Assembly (NCBI GenBank): GCA_024663395.1 | Contig: JANFAH010000008.1 | Coordinates: 1,984,001 to 2,048,000 of the forward strand | DNA: 64,000 nucleotides | Origin: Pisolithus tinctorius | Lineage: Eukaryota > Basidiomycota > Agaricomycetes > Boletales > Pisolithaceae | Direction: 5' to 3' | In this document: positions 11,374 through 23,652 of the stretch, in pieces | Numbering within the stretch: position 1 is the stretch's first letter | Layout: every line of letters starts with the position of its first letter | Notes under the pieces: generated by a model | Seen by the model: only the letters and a program-made list of their open reading frames with translations | What the model was told of the DNA's origin: nothing | Database searches by the model: none | Made by a program: the position numbers and the translations under genes

Positions 11374-12519
11374 ATGAACCCCCAAAACAACCGACATTGG
11401 GTGCCGTTGCAACCCACTCATGAAGAATCGTCATCTGACGAAGAACAGGAGAGCACTGTCACCGACAACTCCTCCAATGAACCAGAACAACTGGATAGAG
11501 GCTTCACCTCAGGAATCCTCTTGAACCTCTTCAACCAGTCCCTTGCATCGCTTGGTACTCCCATCCAACCAATACCTGCCACCACTTTCCCTGCACACCC
11601 GCACCCACCCCAAATTACGATGTCTGGTTCATCGTCAAAGGCATCAGTTGGCAATGCCACCAAAGCCACTGAACTGAAAATTGGTGCTCCATCTGACTTT
11701 GATGGAGACCAAAAGAATGCTATGAGTTGGCTGTACTCCATACAGACCTATCTCCTAGTAAATGAAGAACTGTACGACACTGACACCAAGAGGGTTGTCT
11801 ACACCCTGTCATACATGAAGAAAGGTGTCACCCATTCCTGGGCCACCACCTTCCAGAAGACCTCTCTGGAAAAGACCCCCCTGAGTTTCAGCACCTTCGC
11901 TGATTTTGTGAAAGACTTTAAAAACTCTTTCACTTCTGCTGACACCACAGGTACCACAATCGCCAAATTGCGTACTATGAAACAGAAAGGGTCAGTTGGA
12001 CAATACATCACTGACTTCTGAACCGCTGCCGCTGACTCTACCATCACAGAAGATGTTGCATTGATCAAGTTCTTCTCCCAAGGACTCAAACCATTCATCA
12101 CCAACCGAATCCACATGATGGAGACCACCCCTACCAAAGTCACTGATTGGTACACACAGGCACAAAAGTTCGATGCCAAATGAAGAAAGGTTAATGAATT
12201 CTCTGGAAGAAAAGAAAAGAAAGCATTCCACCCCAGGAATAGCTTCACCAAAGAAAAAGACCCCAATGCTATGGATGTAGATGGGGTTAGACTCTCTAAA
12301 GAAGAAAGAGACCATCACATCAAAGAAGGAAGATGTTTCAGTTGCAGAAACAAAGGCCACCTCTCTCGAGAGTGCCCTGATAAGGGGAAGACTCCCCAAA
12401 AGAAAGTTAAGAAAATCTGCAAAATTGTGGAGGTTGAAGAAAGTGACGATGAAGAAAAAGTTGCTGGTCCTTCCATTGCCCTGGTAAAAATGGCCAGAGC
12501 CCTTGGAATGGATTTTTGA
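11374..12519 (+). pseudogene. gag: gag of element 1
   Basis: The capsid-nucleocapsid polyprotein begins at ATG 11374. It has an acidic, serine-rich N-terminus, a retrotransposon gag core around WLYSIQTYLLVNEELYD, and a CX2CX4HX4C zinc knuckle (CFSCRNKGHLSREC) near 12335-12376, followed by a lysine- and acid-rich tail. TGA codons at 12019 and 12181 interrupt the frame; the first sits where TDF is followed by TAAADS. The frame ends at TGA 12517-12519 on a run of five T, where pol continues in the -1 frame. Confidence 0.88.
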
Positions 12520-15500
12520 ATGGGAACTCTGAGTTGACACCAGATGTTCCCCACACTAAGGACAGTCTTGTTTCTGTTGCTCCTGTACTTGTATCGTCCA
12601 CACCAGAACGTACTATGCAGATTCCTGTTTCCCTTTATGCATCAGAAATGACCTCAAAAGTCGTCAACACCACCGCTCTAGTTGACTCTGGAGCAGAAAT
12701 TTCCTGCATCGACTGGGCTTTCGTCCAAAAGCACCAGATTCCCACTCAATGACTCACTGAGCCTATCCTCACCAAAAATGCAGATGGGTCACCAAACTCA
12801 AAAGGAAAAATCCTGTTTTCCACCACTCTTTACTTCAAGGTCAAAGAACTTGTTCATCAGACCTTCTTTCACATCATCACCTGTGGAATGGAGAATGTTA
12901 TCCTAGGTCTTCCTTGGCTCCAAGAAAACAACCCCATCGTTGATTGGAGGACAGGTACACTGTCCCTTGATGAAAAGACCGACAGGTCTAAAGAGTTGAA
13001 ATGCAGCATCTTGATGGTTGCTGTCGAAGAACCCACCATAAACTTTGTGCCTCCTGCTGAAAAGAAAGGGATAAACAGGTTTATGGGTTACGAAGAACCT
13101 GAAGACGAGACCATCCGCACACACTTTGTGATGTCGGTCAGGAAACTTGTCAAAGAAACTAAGGAGATCAATCTCAATAATAGCTTCCTCAGAAAAATCA
13201 CTACTGCCACAGAACTAGCTCAGGAAGAGCATAAAAAGAAACCAAAGCCAGTCCTCCCTGAGGACTACTGGGACTTCACCTCAGTCTTTGAGAAACCTTC
13301 CAATGGAATCTTACCCCTGTCATGCCCATATGACCATGCCATCAACCTTGCTGAGGACTTTGTCCCCAAGGTGGCAAAAGCATACCCACTCTCTCCCTCT
13401 GAAAGAGAGTCAGCAGAAAAGTTTATAGAAGAAAACCTTTGAGAAGAAAAGATTTGCCCCTCGAAGTCTCCCCAAGCTGCACCCTTCTTCTTCATTGGAA
13501 AGAAAGATGGCTCCCTCTGCCCTTGCCAGGACTACCGATATCTGAATAAGAACATGGTGAAGGATGCATACCCCCTCCCCCTCATCTCAGATCTCATCAA
13601 CAAGCTTAAAGGAGCATCTATCTTCACAAAGATGGATGTAAGATTGGGCTACAACAACGTCTGCATCAAAGAAGGAGACCAATGGAAAGCTGCGTTCATC
13701 ACGCACAAAGGACTCTTCGAACTGATGGTCATGTTCTTCAGTCTGTGCAACTCCCCTGCCACCTTTCAGCAATTTATGAATGACTCTTTCTGAGACATGA
13801 TCGCAGAAGGCTGGCTGGTTGTCTATATGGATGACCTCCTCATCTTCTCTGAAGACTCTGAAGAACACAAAAAAGGAACCTGTCATGTTCTCAAATGAAT
13901 GAGGGAACTGTCTCTCCCTCTAAAGTTGGAAAAATGCCACTTTGATCTTGCCAAGGTAGAATATCTTGGAATGATCATTAAAGAAAACACTGTCACCATG
14001 GACCCTGTCAAGGTCCAAGGGATTGCAGAATGGCCTATCCCCAAAAAGGTCAAGGATGTGCGATCCTTCCTCAGATTCGCAAATTTCTATAGGAGATTCA
14101 TCCCCTATTACTCTGACATTGCCTGACCCCTTATCGACTTAACAAAGAAAACTACCACATGGGAGTGGTCGAAGAAATGCCAGAATGCCTTCGAACTCCT
14201 AAAAAGGGTGTTCATGCCACAACTGACCCTCTGAATGCCTGATGTCTCTCAGCCATTCGTGGTTACAACCAACGCGTCCAAGTATGCAACAGGAGGTATT
14301 CTCCTCCAGGAAGATTCAAATGGACAGTGGCAACCCTGTGCCTACTTGTCTCAGTTGTTTAACCCCGCTGAATGAAACTATGACATCTACGATAGAGAGT
14401 TGCTTGGTGTCATCCATGCCCTGAAATCCTGGAGACATTACCTCCATGGCTCCCCTTTCCCAATAAAGGTCTTCACTGACCACAAGAACTTGACTTATTT
14501 TAAGTTGCCACAAAACCTGAACCATCGTCAGGCCCGCTGGCTCCTGGACCTCGCAGACTTTGATCTGCAGCTAGAACATGTCCCTGGAGCGGAGCTAGCT
14601 GCACCCAATGCCCTCTCCCAACACCCCAATCACATCCCTGATGATGATGAGGATAACAAAGGAGTCACCCTCCTTCCTCAAACACTGTTTGTGAACCTCA
14701 TCGATGCCAGCCTCTCTTCAAAGGTGGCATCCTCCTCCATGAAAGATCCTATTGTCCAAATAGCGCTTTGCGCCATCAAAAACATCGATATGCCACTTCC
14801 ATTTAAATCACACCTCTCTGACTGGAAGTTTGAAAGTGGAGTTTTACTCTACAGAAACCGGGTATATATCCCAGATGACCCCGCCCTCTGCTGCACTGTT
14901 GTGTCCAACCACCACAACCATCCCTCTGCTGGTCATCCTGGCATTTTGATAACCTGACAGCTTGTCTTGTCTGAATACTGGTGGCCTGGACTTGCATCAT
15001 TCATCTGGAAATATGTCAAAGGCTGTGCTACATGCCAGCAAAATAAAACCAACACCCACACGACAACACCTCCCTTGATGCCCATTCCCTTGACCTCAAC
15101 TTGCCCCTTCCAACAGATCTCCTGCGATCTGGTCACCGACCTTCCCCCTTCCGAAGGCTATGATTCCCTTTTGGTCATGGTAGCCCATGGGCTTACAAAG
15201 GGGGTAATTCTTACACCAACGAAGAAAGCCACCTCTGCTGCTGACATCATGACCCTGTTTTTCAAAAAGGTCTACTCCTGTTTTGGGTTGTATGACAAAA
15301 TCATATCTGACCAAGGCCCTCAATTTGCCTCTGCATTTGCTAAAGAACTCACTTCCCTTCTGGGATACTCCCTCGCCTTGTCAACAGCGTATCACCCGCA
15401 AACTGATGGAGAAACCGAACATGTGAATCAAGAAGTGGAGACTTACCTCCGCATCTTCTGCCAAAATGACCCTACCTCATGGGTAGGAAACCTCCCTATG

Positions 15501-16289
15501 GCAGAATTCACACACAATCACCACCCACATTCTGTCACCCACCAATTGCTGTTCTACCTCATGTATGGCTATGAACTGAAACTGCTTCTGTCCCTTATCA
15601 TGGACACCCACCTCCCTGCTGCTGAGTCTAGACTTGAGGAACTCAGAAAGGCCAGAGAAGAAGCCCTCGCAGCTAATGACTTAGCCAGGAACATAATGAA
15701 AAACTGTTGGTCGTGACCCTTCACCCTGTTCCAAAAAGGTGACAAGGTTTGGCTGGAGGCACAAAACTTAAAATGTTCCTATGAAAACAGAAAAATAGCC
15801 CCAAAATGAAAAGGACCCTTCATCATCTCTGACATCCTATCTCCAGTCACCTATTGCCTCATGATCCCTACATGATGGAAGATCCACAACATCTTCCATG
15901 CCTCCCTTTTATTGCCCTATCGTGAAAATGATGTCCATGGACTGAACTTCCCAGCTCCACCACCTGACCTTATCAATGAAGAGGAAGAATATGAAGTTGA
16001 GGCGATAGTCAGCCACAAATGGTCTGGCTGTGGCCACACCTTTTTAATCAAGTGGAAGGGTTATCCTTCTTCTGAAAACTTGTGGCAGAAAGAGTCACAC
16101 CTCGAACATGCGGATGATATGCTCTCCACCTATAAGAAATGCTTCCCAAAAGACTTCTCCCCTCAGAAACAATCCACCCGACGTCCCACTTGCACCATCA
16201 GAAACATAACCATCGAAATGCCTCCTTGTTGCTACACCTACCCTCATGAACCCTCTCGCTGCCATACCCCTTTCGCTTGTCAACAGTGA
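12516..16289 (+). pseudogene. pol: pol of element 1: PR-RT-RNaseH-IN-chromodomain
   Basis: This polyprotein reads in one frame. Protease has ALVDSGAEISCIDW (about 12679-12720). RT has [10 protein letters not shown], a DVRLGYNN block and the catalytic YMDDLLIFS (about 13825-13851). RNase H starts at TNASKYATGGILL, where the catalytic Asp of TDAS is Asn, a change that a CpG to CpA transition explains. Integrase has HX3H-type NHHNHPSAGHPG, CATCQQ, catalytic Asp in ISCDLVTDLP and SDQGPQF, and Glu in GETEHVNQEVE. The chromodomain is YEVEAIVSHKW plus FLIKWKGYPSSENLW (about 15990-16090). Internal TGA stops are near 12750, 13440, 13791, 13896, 14124, 14231, 14373, 14955, 15714, 15807, 15873 and 16287. 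Most precede or replace residues where homologues have Arg. Confidence 0.92.
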
Positions 16290-17225
16290 CAACCCACTAG
16301 CGATCAGATGATCGCTTCCTACCACTTGTTTGTCGCCGACCCTGCCATTGTTGGCACTGTCTACCATGAAGTAGATGAGAACTCTCCCCTTGATCTCGTA
16401 TACCATGCTACCATCCAAGCCCTTCATCTTGAGGAACTCTCTTGCTATGTCAACCACCAAATCCCTCTCCTGTCCCCTGCATGTACTATCTTGAACAAAA
16501 TCGCCACTCAGCAGACCCCCCTGCTCCTTAAACTCTTTGATGTCCTTGGAGGTGCAGAGCGCATCTATAATGTCTGTCAGTACCCCACTCTGATCATGCC
16601 CCCTCCTCCTGGGTCTTGAAGACCTTCAACTGCAACATCCCCCCCAATGTCCTCCATGTCCTCATCCCCTCCAGTGTCATCACCGTCCTCCCGCTCCTCC
16701 CAATCATCCCACTCTCTTAGAAGAGCTGATAGACCCCGCACCTGTTGTCTGTCAGGCCCCAACCCTGAACCCTGCGAGTCCCACGACTCCCCCACTGAAG
16801 TGGACCCTGAGACCACTTTTGGCATCTCTCATGCAGAACTCGACTACACATTAAACATTGTCGAAACCCTTGCACAGCTACCTCCCTCCCCTGTGCTGAA
16901 CGCCATGACTGAGTTTGATAGACCACTTACTCCATCTGATCCCCATTACTGCCAAATGTGTTATGTTTGTCAATGCCTTGGTCATATTCACGTTAATTGC
17001 GGACTTTACGAATGTCCGCTCTGTCACACCACTTGCCCTGGACATACCCAGGCCCAATGCCCGTCCCTGGCCCCTCATAGGCCTTTACAAGAAAGAATTG
17101 CCACCCCTGGTGTGGTAGATGATCATACCCTCGTTGGGAGTGAGGACGACAGTTTATATGACAATGACTTTGATTTCAATGACTCCACCATTAGCAATAT
17201 GACCGGAGAACCTTATGGGGAATAG
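16290..17225 (+). pseudogene. Cysteine/histidine-rich C-terminal extension in element 1
   Basis: The pol frame continues past the chromodomain for about 310 codons, interrupted by only two TGAs (16287 and 16617), and ends at TAG 17223-17225. The second half is serine- and proline-rich and contains a Cys/His cluster near 16945-17065: YCQMCYVCQCLGHIHVNC, then YECPLCHTTCPGHTQAQC. An acidic tail (VGSEDDSLYDNDFDFND) follows. It resembles a double zinc-binding module. I do not recognise a named family. Same strand, same frame and position before the purine tract show it belongs to the element. Confidence 0.7.
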
Positions 17226-17262
17226 TTGAAGTCAGGGACTTCAATGCTTAGAAGGGGGGTAA

Positions 17263-17727
17263 TGTTATGTTTCACCCCTGTCTTTTCTTCTTTCACCACT
17301 TCACTGGACATTTACCTTGTGCTTGATCCATTGGACATTATTTTCCTTTATGAGCCATCTTCTCCTTGATCCGATGGCTCAATATCTCCACCACTAGCAT
17401 TACTCTCTCACTACATGCTTGGAACATGTGTCATCATTGTTCAACCAATGGCATAGTTACCTCGTTTACATGTGGATGCCTCATGGTCCATTCTCCTGTA
17501 GTATTTAGACTGCTGGCTCAAGTCCTGGAAACCCAGACTTGAGCTGCTCAATCATACACAGTGTTCTCACTCAGAACTTCGCCCTCAGTGTCCCTAACCT
17601 GGACCACTCTTACTGGCATTGCCCAAATCCTCTGTTGTTTACAGAGGTTACTGCAGCCATAGCTCAGTAGAAACCCATAGTCTGCATTTGAGCTCTCCCT
17701 ATGTCTTGACTTTGGTCAAGCATAACA
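17263..17727 (+). repeat. 3' LTR of element 1
   Basis: It has the same 465-bp length and termini as the 5' LTR, ending at CATAACA 17721-17727. The CpG-derived differences run in both directions: some sites are TG here and CA in the other copy, and CG survives in only one copy at several sites. Confidence 0.95.
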
Positions 17728-17795
17728 CCACCCTCTGTTTGAGACAATCTCATTTCCACCAATTCTTGCAGGATGTGTAGTCAGCCCCCCTTATG
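17728..17795. other. 68-bp host spacer between elements 1 and 2
   Basis: This starts with the CCACC duplication of element 1 and ends with the TTATG duplication of element 2. The host sequence resumes at 27005 after element 2. Confidence 0.85.
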
Positions 17796-17994
17796 TGTAA
17801 GCTTGTAGTAGGGTTGTCTCAAGCTCATGCACATGAAGTGTACTGTATGGTATTTGCACAGTAAGATGTAGAAACAAAACAAGATCTGTATTTAAAATTT
17901 TTGAGACAACATTTATATATGAGGAGGCATGTGATACCTTGGTATCACATGCCCATACTAAGTAGCTCCTATTTTTGGGGCATAACCCCTAACA
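17796..17994 (-). repeat. 3' LTR of element 2
   Basis: This matches 26824-27004 except for substitutions and the 18-bp indel. On the minus strand it begins TGTTAGGGGTTATGCCCC and carries TATATAAAT. Confidence 0.9.
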
Positions 17995-18563
17995 CCCTCC
18001 CCTGCAGAGCCGACCCAGGCTCAGAAAGTAAAAAAGGAGAAAAGAAAAGAAAAAGACAATTGTGTGAAGGTTAGGCTTCGCAAACTAATACTTTGAGGGT
18101 TAGGCCTCAAAGTCCAAACACAGAGAAGGGGTGTTGAACCCAATCCTTTAATCAGAGAGTTGAGTCTCCAGAGGGAACACTCCCTCACATTTGCAACCTA
18201 TCCTCATCCTCAAACAGGTTCATTTTGCCCTCCTCAGGCTCAGAGTCTTTAGCAGGGGGATTTCCCCTGACCATGGATGCTCCCCCATGAGGACAGTGGG
18301 GAAGGTCATAGATAAATGCCACAGAGGTGAACACAGACAATCTGCTGATCATCAGCCTGTAAGGGTGTGTGACCCAGAGGGACCTGGTTGATGGTGCAAC
18401 CAATGGCTTGAGCCTGACACTCGTACCACTCCCTCAATCTGACATTGCTTGGGGGGCAAGGTTCAGTGAGAGCCTTCCTCAGGGGCTCAATTTTTGCCAT
18501 AACCTGAGGGTTATTCTCCCCTCCATTCACAATGATGCAGTTGACATACTCTTGACCAGCTTG

Positions 18564-20365
18564 TCAAGCCCATTGTAGTGCATCGTCAGCATCATATGTG
18601 CTGACCCCATTAGCAGCAAGATACACTGTGATCAAGGCCCTGTCAACTGAGGTGGTGAACTCACCATTGCAGGGGTGTGATGTGCCTTTGACTGGGCTGA
18701 CTTCTGCCCAGTTGAGGAGGGACCAATATTGTCCCCTTACTGTGAGTAGGCAAGCCAACTTGTGCATCCAGATGTTTTGAGCCCTATGGCTCTGGGGAAC
18801 TGGTGCCAGGTGCTTGTAAAGGAGGAACCCTCGGACATTGTGCAGGGATGGAGGATTGGCCTCTGCATCAGAGTCATCTGGCCTGCTAGATGTCCCCAGT
18901 ACCCCTGGGAGCATGGCCATGAGTGTGGACTCACTGTCTTCACCCCAGCAAGGGCACCTCTGTTCTTTGTTGATGAACTCCCTCCAAGCTTTGATGGAGC
19001 TGTTGAGGGGAGGGGCATTTGATGGTAGCTTGGGAAGGCCCCTAGACTTCCCACCAGAAGGCTTGGCCCCTTTTGCCTTGTGAGGAGGTTGTGTCCTTGT
19101 GGAGGACTGAGCTTGGGAGCTTAGCCCAGGCCTTTGTTCAGAGACCTGTTGAGTCTCATGTGGTTGGACCACTATGCAGTTGATGAGAGTGGGGGTAGGG
19201 GTTGAACCTACATTGGGTGCTGGAGTCGAGCCCAAAGGAGCATCTGCTATCCACTCCTGCAGTGCTGGAGCACCTCCAGAGGGGCCAGATGTAGGTGGGG
19301 GTATCCCCACAGCAGATGCTTGTTCCTCTTCCCCTTGAGGTCGAGCTGCCTTCCCCTTTTCTTTAAGGGCCTCTCTCCTCTTGTGAGATTTCTTGGAAGA
19401 CCATGCAGGGGGCTTCCATTCGCTCAATGCGAAGTTAATGACCTTGTTTGACCCCAACTTGCATCTTTTCCACAAGTTGAGGCAAGTTATAAGGTCCTGT
19501 GCCTTTTGGGTGCAGGGAGCCTTATCTTCTGGCTCCTGTAACGCTCTCGTGTAGAGCTGGTGGATATCATCCACAGTGTTGAAGAGGGCAATGGGCCCCA
19601 GGATGCCTCCTTCAAATTGTATGGCCCAGCCATATGGTCTCTTGCCCACTGGGACCAGTGGGACGATGCACAACCTGAGGTTGCACTTCACACTGTCAAT
19701 CTTTTCACCCTCATAGGTGTAGAGACTGTTGTTGATCCTCATGAAGAGGATTTTATTCTTACTGTCTGAGCCTTTGCCCAGACTAAGCACATGATGGGGC
19801 CATTCCATCCCATCAAACTCAGGGAACATTGTTCCCTGTGTGGAAACAGAGGGTGCACCCTCATCCAGAGTCATTTGGACATCACTAGGGATGTCCTGGA
19901 AGCTGACAGCATGGTCGATCATCATCACATCCTCTGTAGGAGGATGGTGAGGCCTTCTGTGCTGCAACAAGGGTTGCTCCCTTGAACTATGAGAACCAGC
20001 AGGCTTCACCTGCACCCTCCCCCCTGAAACAAATGTCACAGTGGGGAGGGCCATCTGGGATGTTGAGGGACAAGCTCCAGGCTGGTTGAGGGTGCAGTGG
20101 TCAAAGCCACCAAGGGACACAACTTGTGCACCTCCTGCTTGACCAATGTGGGAGCTGGGCATGTATGACAGAGTTTGTTGATCTTGTCTTGTAGGTGACA
20201 AATCTCATTGTCATGGTCATTGAGGTCATCCTCAAGGTATGCAATGCAACAATGCATGTTGTTGTATGGAGAATGGTGGACAATGCATGCAGCTTCATCT
20301 GCAAGGTTGAAGATTGCAGGAGTGAGGCCTGCTTTGGAGAGGGCCATGCCCTGGGAGATGTGCAA
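18564..20365 (-). CDS. Accessory ORF of element 2, 545 codons plus upstream coiled-coil frame
   Basis: The main ORF (20201-18564) is uninterrupted, unusual in a copy whose integrase has several TGAs. It has a basic, proline-rich middle (EWKPPAWSSKKSHKRREALK), an FDGMEWPHHVLSLGKGSDSK block that reads like a compact folded domain (residues about 130-260), and a C-terminal part around FINKEQRCPCWG. An upstream frame on the same strand (20365-20036) has a predicted coiled coil, YLEDDLNDHDNEICHLQDKI, and may be an earlier exon. It lies between the chromodomain and the 3' LTR. I do not recognise the family. It may be a structural or regulatory accessory protein. Confidence 0.6.
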
Positions 20366-20904
20366 CTGGAATCATGATGCTGGATAAATGGTAGTTGTGG
20401 GTGGCACACCCAGAAAGGTCCTCAAGGATGTTTGTCATGATGATCATCGTGCTCTTGAGATGAGGTGTGTGATGACATGATGGATGGGGAGCAAGCATGG
20501 TTCTGGCCACTGCTGACCATATGTGTGCTGTGCTGAGCAGCAGGGGATGGCAAGTGAGGAGCCTTGCTATTAGGTCATGTGCCTTGACATGCAGAGAGCT
20601 CACCACAATCATGCATGGCTGACTCTCTGTGAGAATGGTGCAGGGAGGGCTGCAGGGAGCATGAGCTCCAGGTGCTGCAATGGTTGTTGTGGGAAGACAT
20701 ACTTGATGGTTTGCTGTGTTGGAAGGAGGTGGTGCTACGAAGTGGTACAAGTGAGGCAGAAGCAAGAGGAAGAAAGGCAGGGCACGAGGCATAATTAAAA
20801 ACTTAAATAATACTCAACACAGAAAAAACACGTGAACAAGGAGTGATCAGCAGGTGGCTATGTTATACTATCTACCTTTGACAAAATGCAGTGTTTGGTT
20901 ATTT

Positions 20905-21245
20905 TTAGGTTTTTTTGATCTTTATCTTTGTTATTTTATTTTTATTTTTATTTGACTTGGTTTTTTCTCTGAGTCCATTTGGTCCTGCTAGTAGTACATG
21001 ACTACTCATAGCCACTAAGTGGCTACTATGCATTCTCACATATCCTGTGCCTTGCAAGGCAACTGGCATACATTCCACATGCCTTGAAGTTTGAGGTACC
21101 TGTCCAGGGCCTTGAGTTTCTTGCAGTGGGATGTTGGTTCCCATGTGGAGTCTCCCAGATTCCACTTGACAAGGAATTCTACCTTGTTTTCAGACCACTG
21201 GTGGGTGAGTACCTCATCCACTACCCATTTGTCATTGTTGGTCAT
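20905..21245 (-). pseudogene. pol: Chromodomain end of element 2 pol
   Basis: The minus-strand frame gives KWVVDEVLTHQW, KVEFLVKWNLGDSTWEP and LDRYLKLQG, a chromodomain of the type that directs chromovirus integration to heterochromatin. It follows the integrase frame after a TGA (LFP then stop, near 21276). Confidence 0.8.
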
Positions 21246-21275
21246 ACCAATGTTGTAGAGGGTGTGTGCATCACA

Positions 21276-22518
21276 TCATGGAAACAGTAAGTCATTGTTT
21301 GGCTCATACTTGTGCAGAAGCCCAATGTAAAATGTTGGGTGTATGTGTCTCACTCTTAGTTGTTCTGGTAGCTCAAGTGTATATGTATTGCTCATGCTTT
21401 CACAGCACAGAACCTTCATCAGCCTGATGAACCTTGGCATGAGTTTATGAGCTTGTCCTTTGGGCATGGTCAGGTTCTTCATGGAGAGATACACCAGGTC
21501 TCCAACTTGAAGGTGAGTTCCTTTCACTTGTTTCTTGTTGGTGTGGTACGTCTGCACCACCCTACTCTCAATTATGGTGTCATGTGCCATCTCTAAATTT
21601 TCTAGTGCTTGTCAGATGAATGTCCTTACTCCTGGGGATGATGTAGTCATCCCTTTCTCGATGCATTGCATCATTACAGGCATAGGTCCATAGTTCAGTT
21701 TGAATGGGGTGAACCCTGTAGAACTGTTGATGCTTGAGTTTATTGCAAACTCGACCATTGGCAGCTTCGACACCCAGTCCCTCTGGTCTGGACAGACCAT
21801 TGACCATAGCATCTGCACTACATTGTGTATGGCTCATTCAGATGTGCCATCTGTTGGTGGGTGAAATGCAGTTGACATTAGGAGCTTCACTCCTAACATT
21901 CTGTGCATCTCACACCAGAACATTGATGTAAATTTTGTGTCTCTGTCTGAGACAATTGTCTCTGGTAGCCTGTGCAAGTGGGCTATTTCTTTTATGAATA
22001 TCCATGCAAGTTCCAAAGCTTGCACCATTGTCTTCACTGGTATCAGGTGTATCATGGACATCAGACAGCATAGGACTACCCACAGGTAGTTGTACCCTTT
22101 GCTCGGTGGGAATGGTTCCACAAAGTCCATTGCTATCCACCCCCACAGTCATCTCAGCACAGGTAGGCTGTGCAGTAGTCCTGGAGGCTGCTGATTGTCG
22201 GCCTTCATTGCCTGACATACAGGGCAGGTTCTGCAAAACCTGTCCACTTCTCGACTGAGCTTTGGCCACCAGTACCACCTGCAGATATAGTCCACCATTC
22301 TCTGGGATCTGAAATGTCCCAGTGTCCTGTGCAATAATGTTGTTGTTATTGTACTTTGCATGAGGAAGGCACAACACTTCCTCTCCACCATGATTTTTTG
22401 TGTAAAGCAGACCATCTCTTTCCTCAAATTGAGGGTGATGTGATGGTTGTGCTAGTATCTTCATGAGTGTATGCTTGCTCTTGTATCCCTTATGGATGGC
22501 ATCCAGGAATTCTGGCAC
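21276..22518 (-). pseudogene. pol: Integrase of element 2
   Basis: The HHCC zinc domain is seen in RTLGHFRSQRMVDYICR with CRTCPVCQAMK (about 22330-22190). The catalytic core has Asp in MDFVEPFPPSKGYN, Asp in IVSDRDTKF and Glu in DGTSE followed by TGA and AIHNVVQML. The C-terminal SH3-like part has QVGDLVYLSMKNL and MPRFIRLMKVL. TGA stops follow TSE, TFI and LFP, at positions where Arg is usual. Confidence 0.85.
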
Positions 22519-23652
22519 ATCTCCATAGGTTATTGGTGAGGTTCATGAGGCCTCAGCAGATTCAAATATCAATGGATCCTCCTCTGCAATTGTGAGAGGA
22601 GTTTCCTTGTCATTCCTTTCTGCAGCTGAGGCCATCTCCTGAGCCTCCAGGATGTGGTTTTCCTGTTTTTCCTTTAGCCAGTTACTCTTACAAAGAGTTC
22701 CTTCCTGCTCTTCCATTGCTGATAGTCTCAGCTCTTGCCATCTGTCCTGAGATCATCTCCCTCTGGGTCCAGGCATATGTCAGCATTTGCCCACTTGACA
22801 TTCTTGTCAGAGACATTGTTGAAGCAATCAAAGATGAGAGTCTTCTCAGCTAACACTTCAAACCAGAGAGAGTGGGAGTGGAACCTGTTGATTGAGGAAC
22901 AAGCTCAAAACAAACTAGATTAGAGAGCCTGGCTACCCAAGGGCTCATCCAATGTTAATTGGGGTTGAGCCACATGACACACGTCTTCACATGCTATTGA
23001 TATCTCTCAAAGGGCATCCCTTTGATGTCCTTCCATACACCAGAGATGATATGCTAGTAGGTGAAGGGCCATCCTAGTGCACCAGGCACTAAGATTTGGT
23101 GTCTCCATCAGAGCACACCTTCCATCCTCCCTACCCCTTTTGTATTCCCATCGAGCATGATTCTTGTTATTTGTGAGAACCCTGACCAGAGATGGATTAC
23201 CATTTAGTAGCCCTTCAGCTACATGATCCATGCAGTGGCTACACTTGTCACATGTGAACTCCTGTACAGCTCTGTATAGGTCTGACCAATCCCATTGCTT
23301 GGTATCTTGTACCATGTTGGGAAAAGATCTGGTTGATCCATTCTCAGTTCATGGGACATCATTACCCAGACTGTCTTGTATCAGAGGGTCATCCTCTTGC
23401 ATTGGGGCATTGCCCTCAGAGGGCACCTGCCCTTCCTGAACTTCTGCACATATTGATGTGCAATAGATCACCTCTTCCTCAAGAGGTTTGTCTTTGGGAT
23501 CCATTGTGCCAAAATACACTACTGGCTCATCTTCCTTGTCTACCTCTGAGTATGTCTCAAAAGTATTGACAAATTCGCTGGGTTCTGCTGACTCTGTATT
23601 TTCGGGGGCAACCTCTGTAGTTCCCTCATATGCCTGTACTTCCTCATCATTA
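22519..23652 (-). other. Linker region of element 2, protease-RT-RNase H not found
   Basis: This 1.1-kb stretch carries an acidic frame (23669-23349) and a cysteine-containing frame (23315-23007; TCDKCSHCMDHVAEG). Neither contains DSG/DTG protease, YxDD or RNase H motifs, which normally need about 2.5 kb. The element therefore appears deleted or originally non-autonomous. Confidence 0.6.

Larger units (their letters stand above)
10854..17727 (+). mobile_element. Element 1: complete Ty3/gypsy chromovirus, 6.9 kb
   Basis: Two 465-bp LTRs (10854-11318, 17263-17727) share the ends TGTTATG and CATAACA and are flanked by the 5-bp duplication CCACC (10849-10853 and 17728-17732). The internal region codes in order for gag with a zinc knuckle, protease, reverse transcriptase, RNase H, integrase, chromodomain and a cysteine-rich C-terminal extension. 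Gag is in one frame, and pol plus the extension is in the -1 frame up to a terminal TAG at 17223-17225. All internal stops I found in these frames are TGA, so the copy is dead but structurally complete. A purine tract (AGAAGGGGGG) precedes the 3' LTR. Confidence 0.95.
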
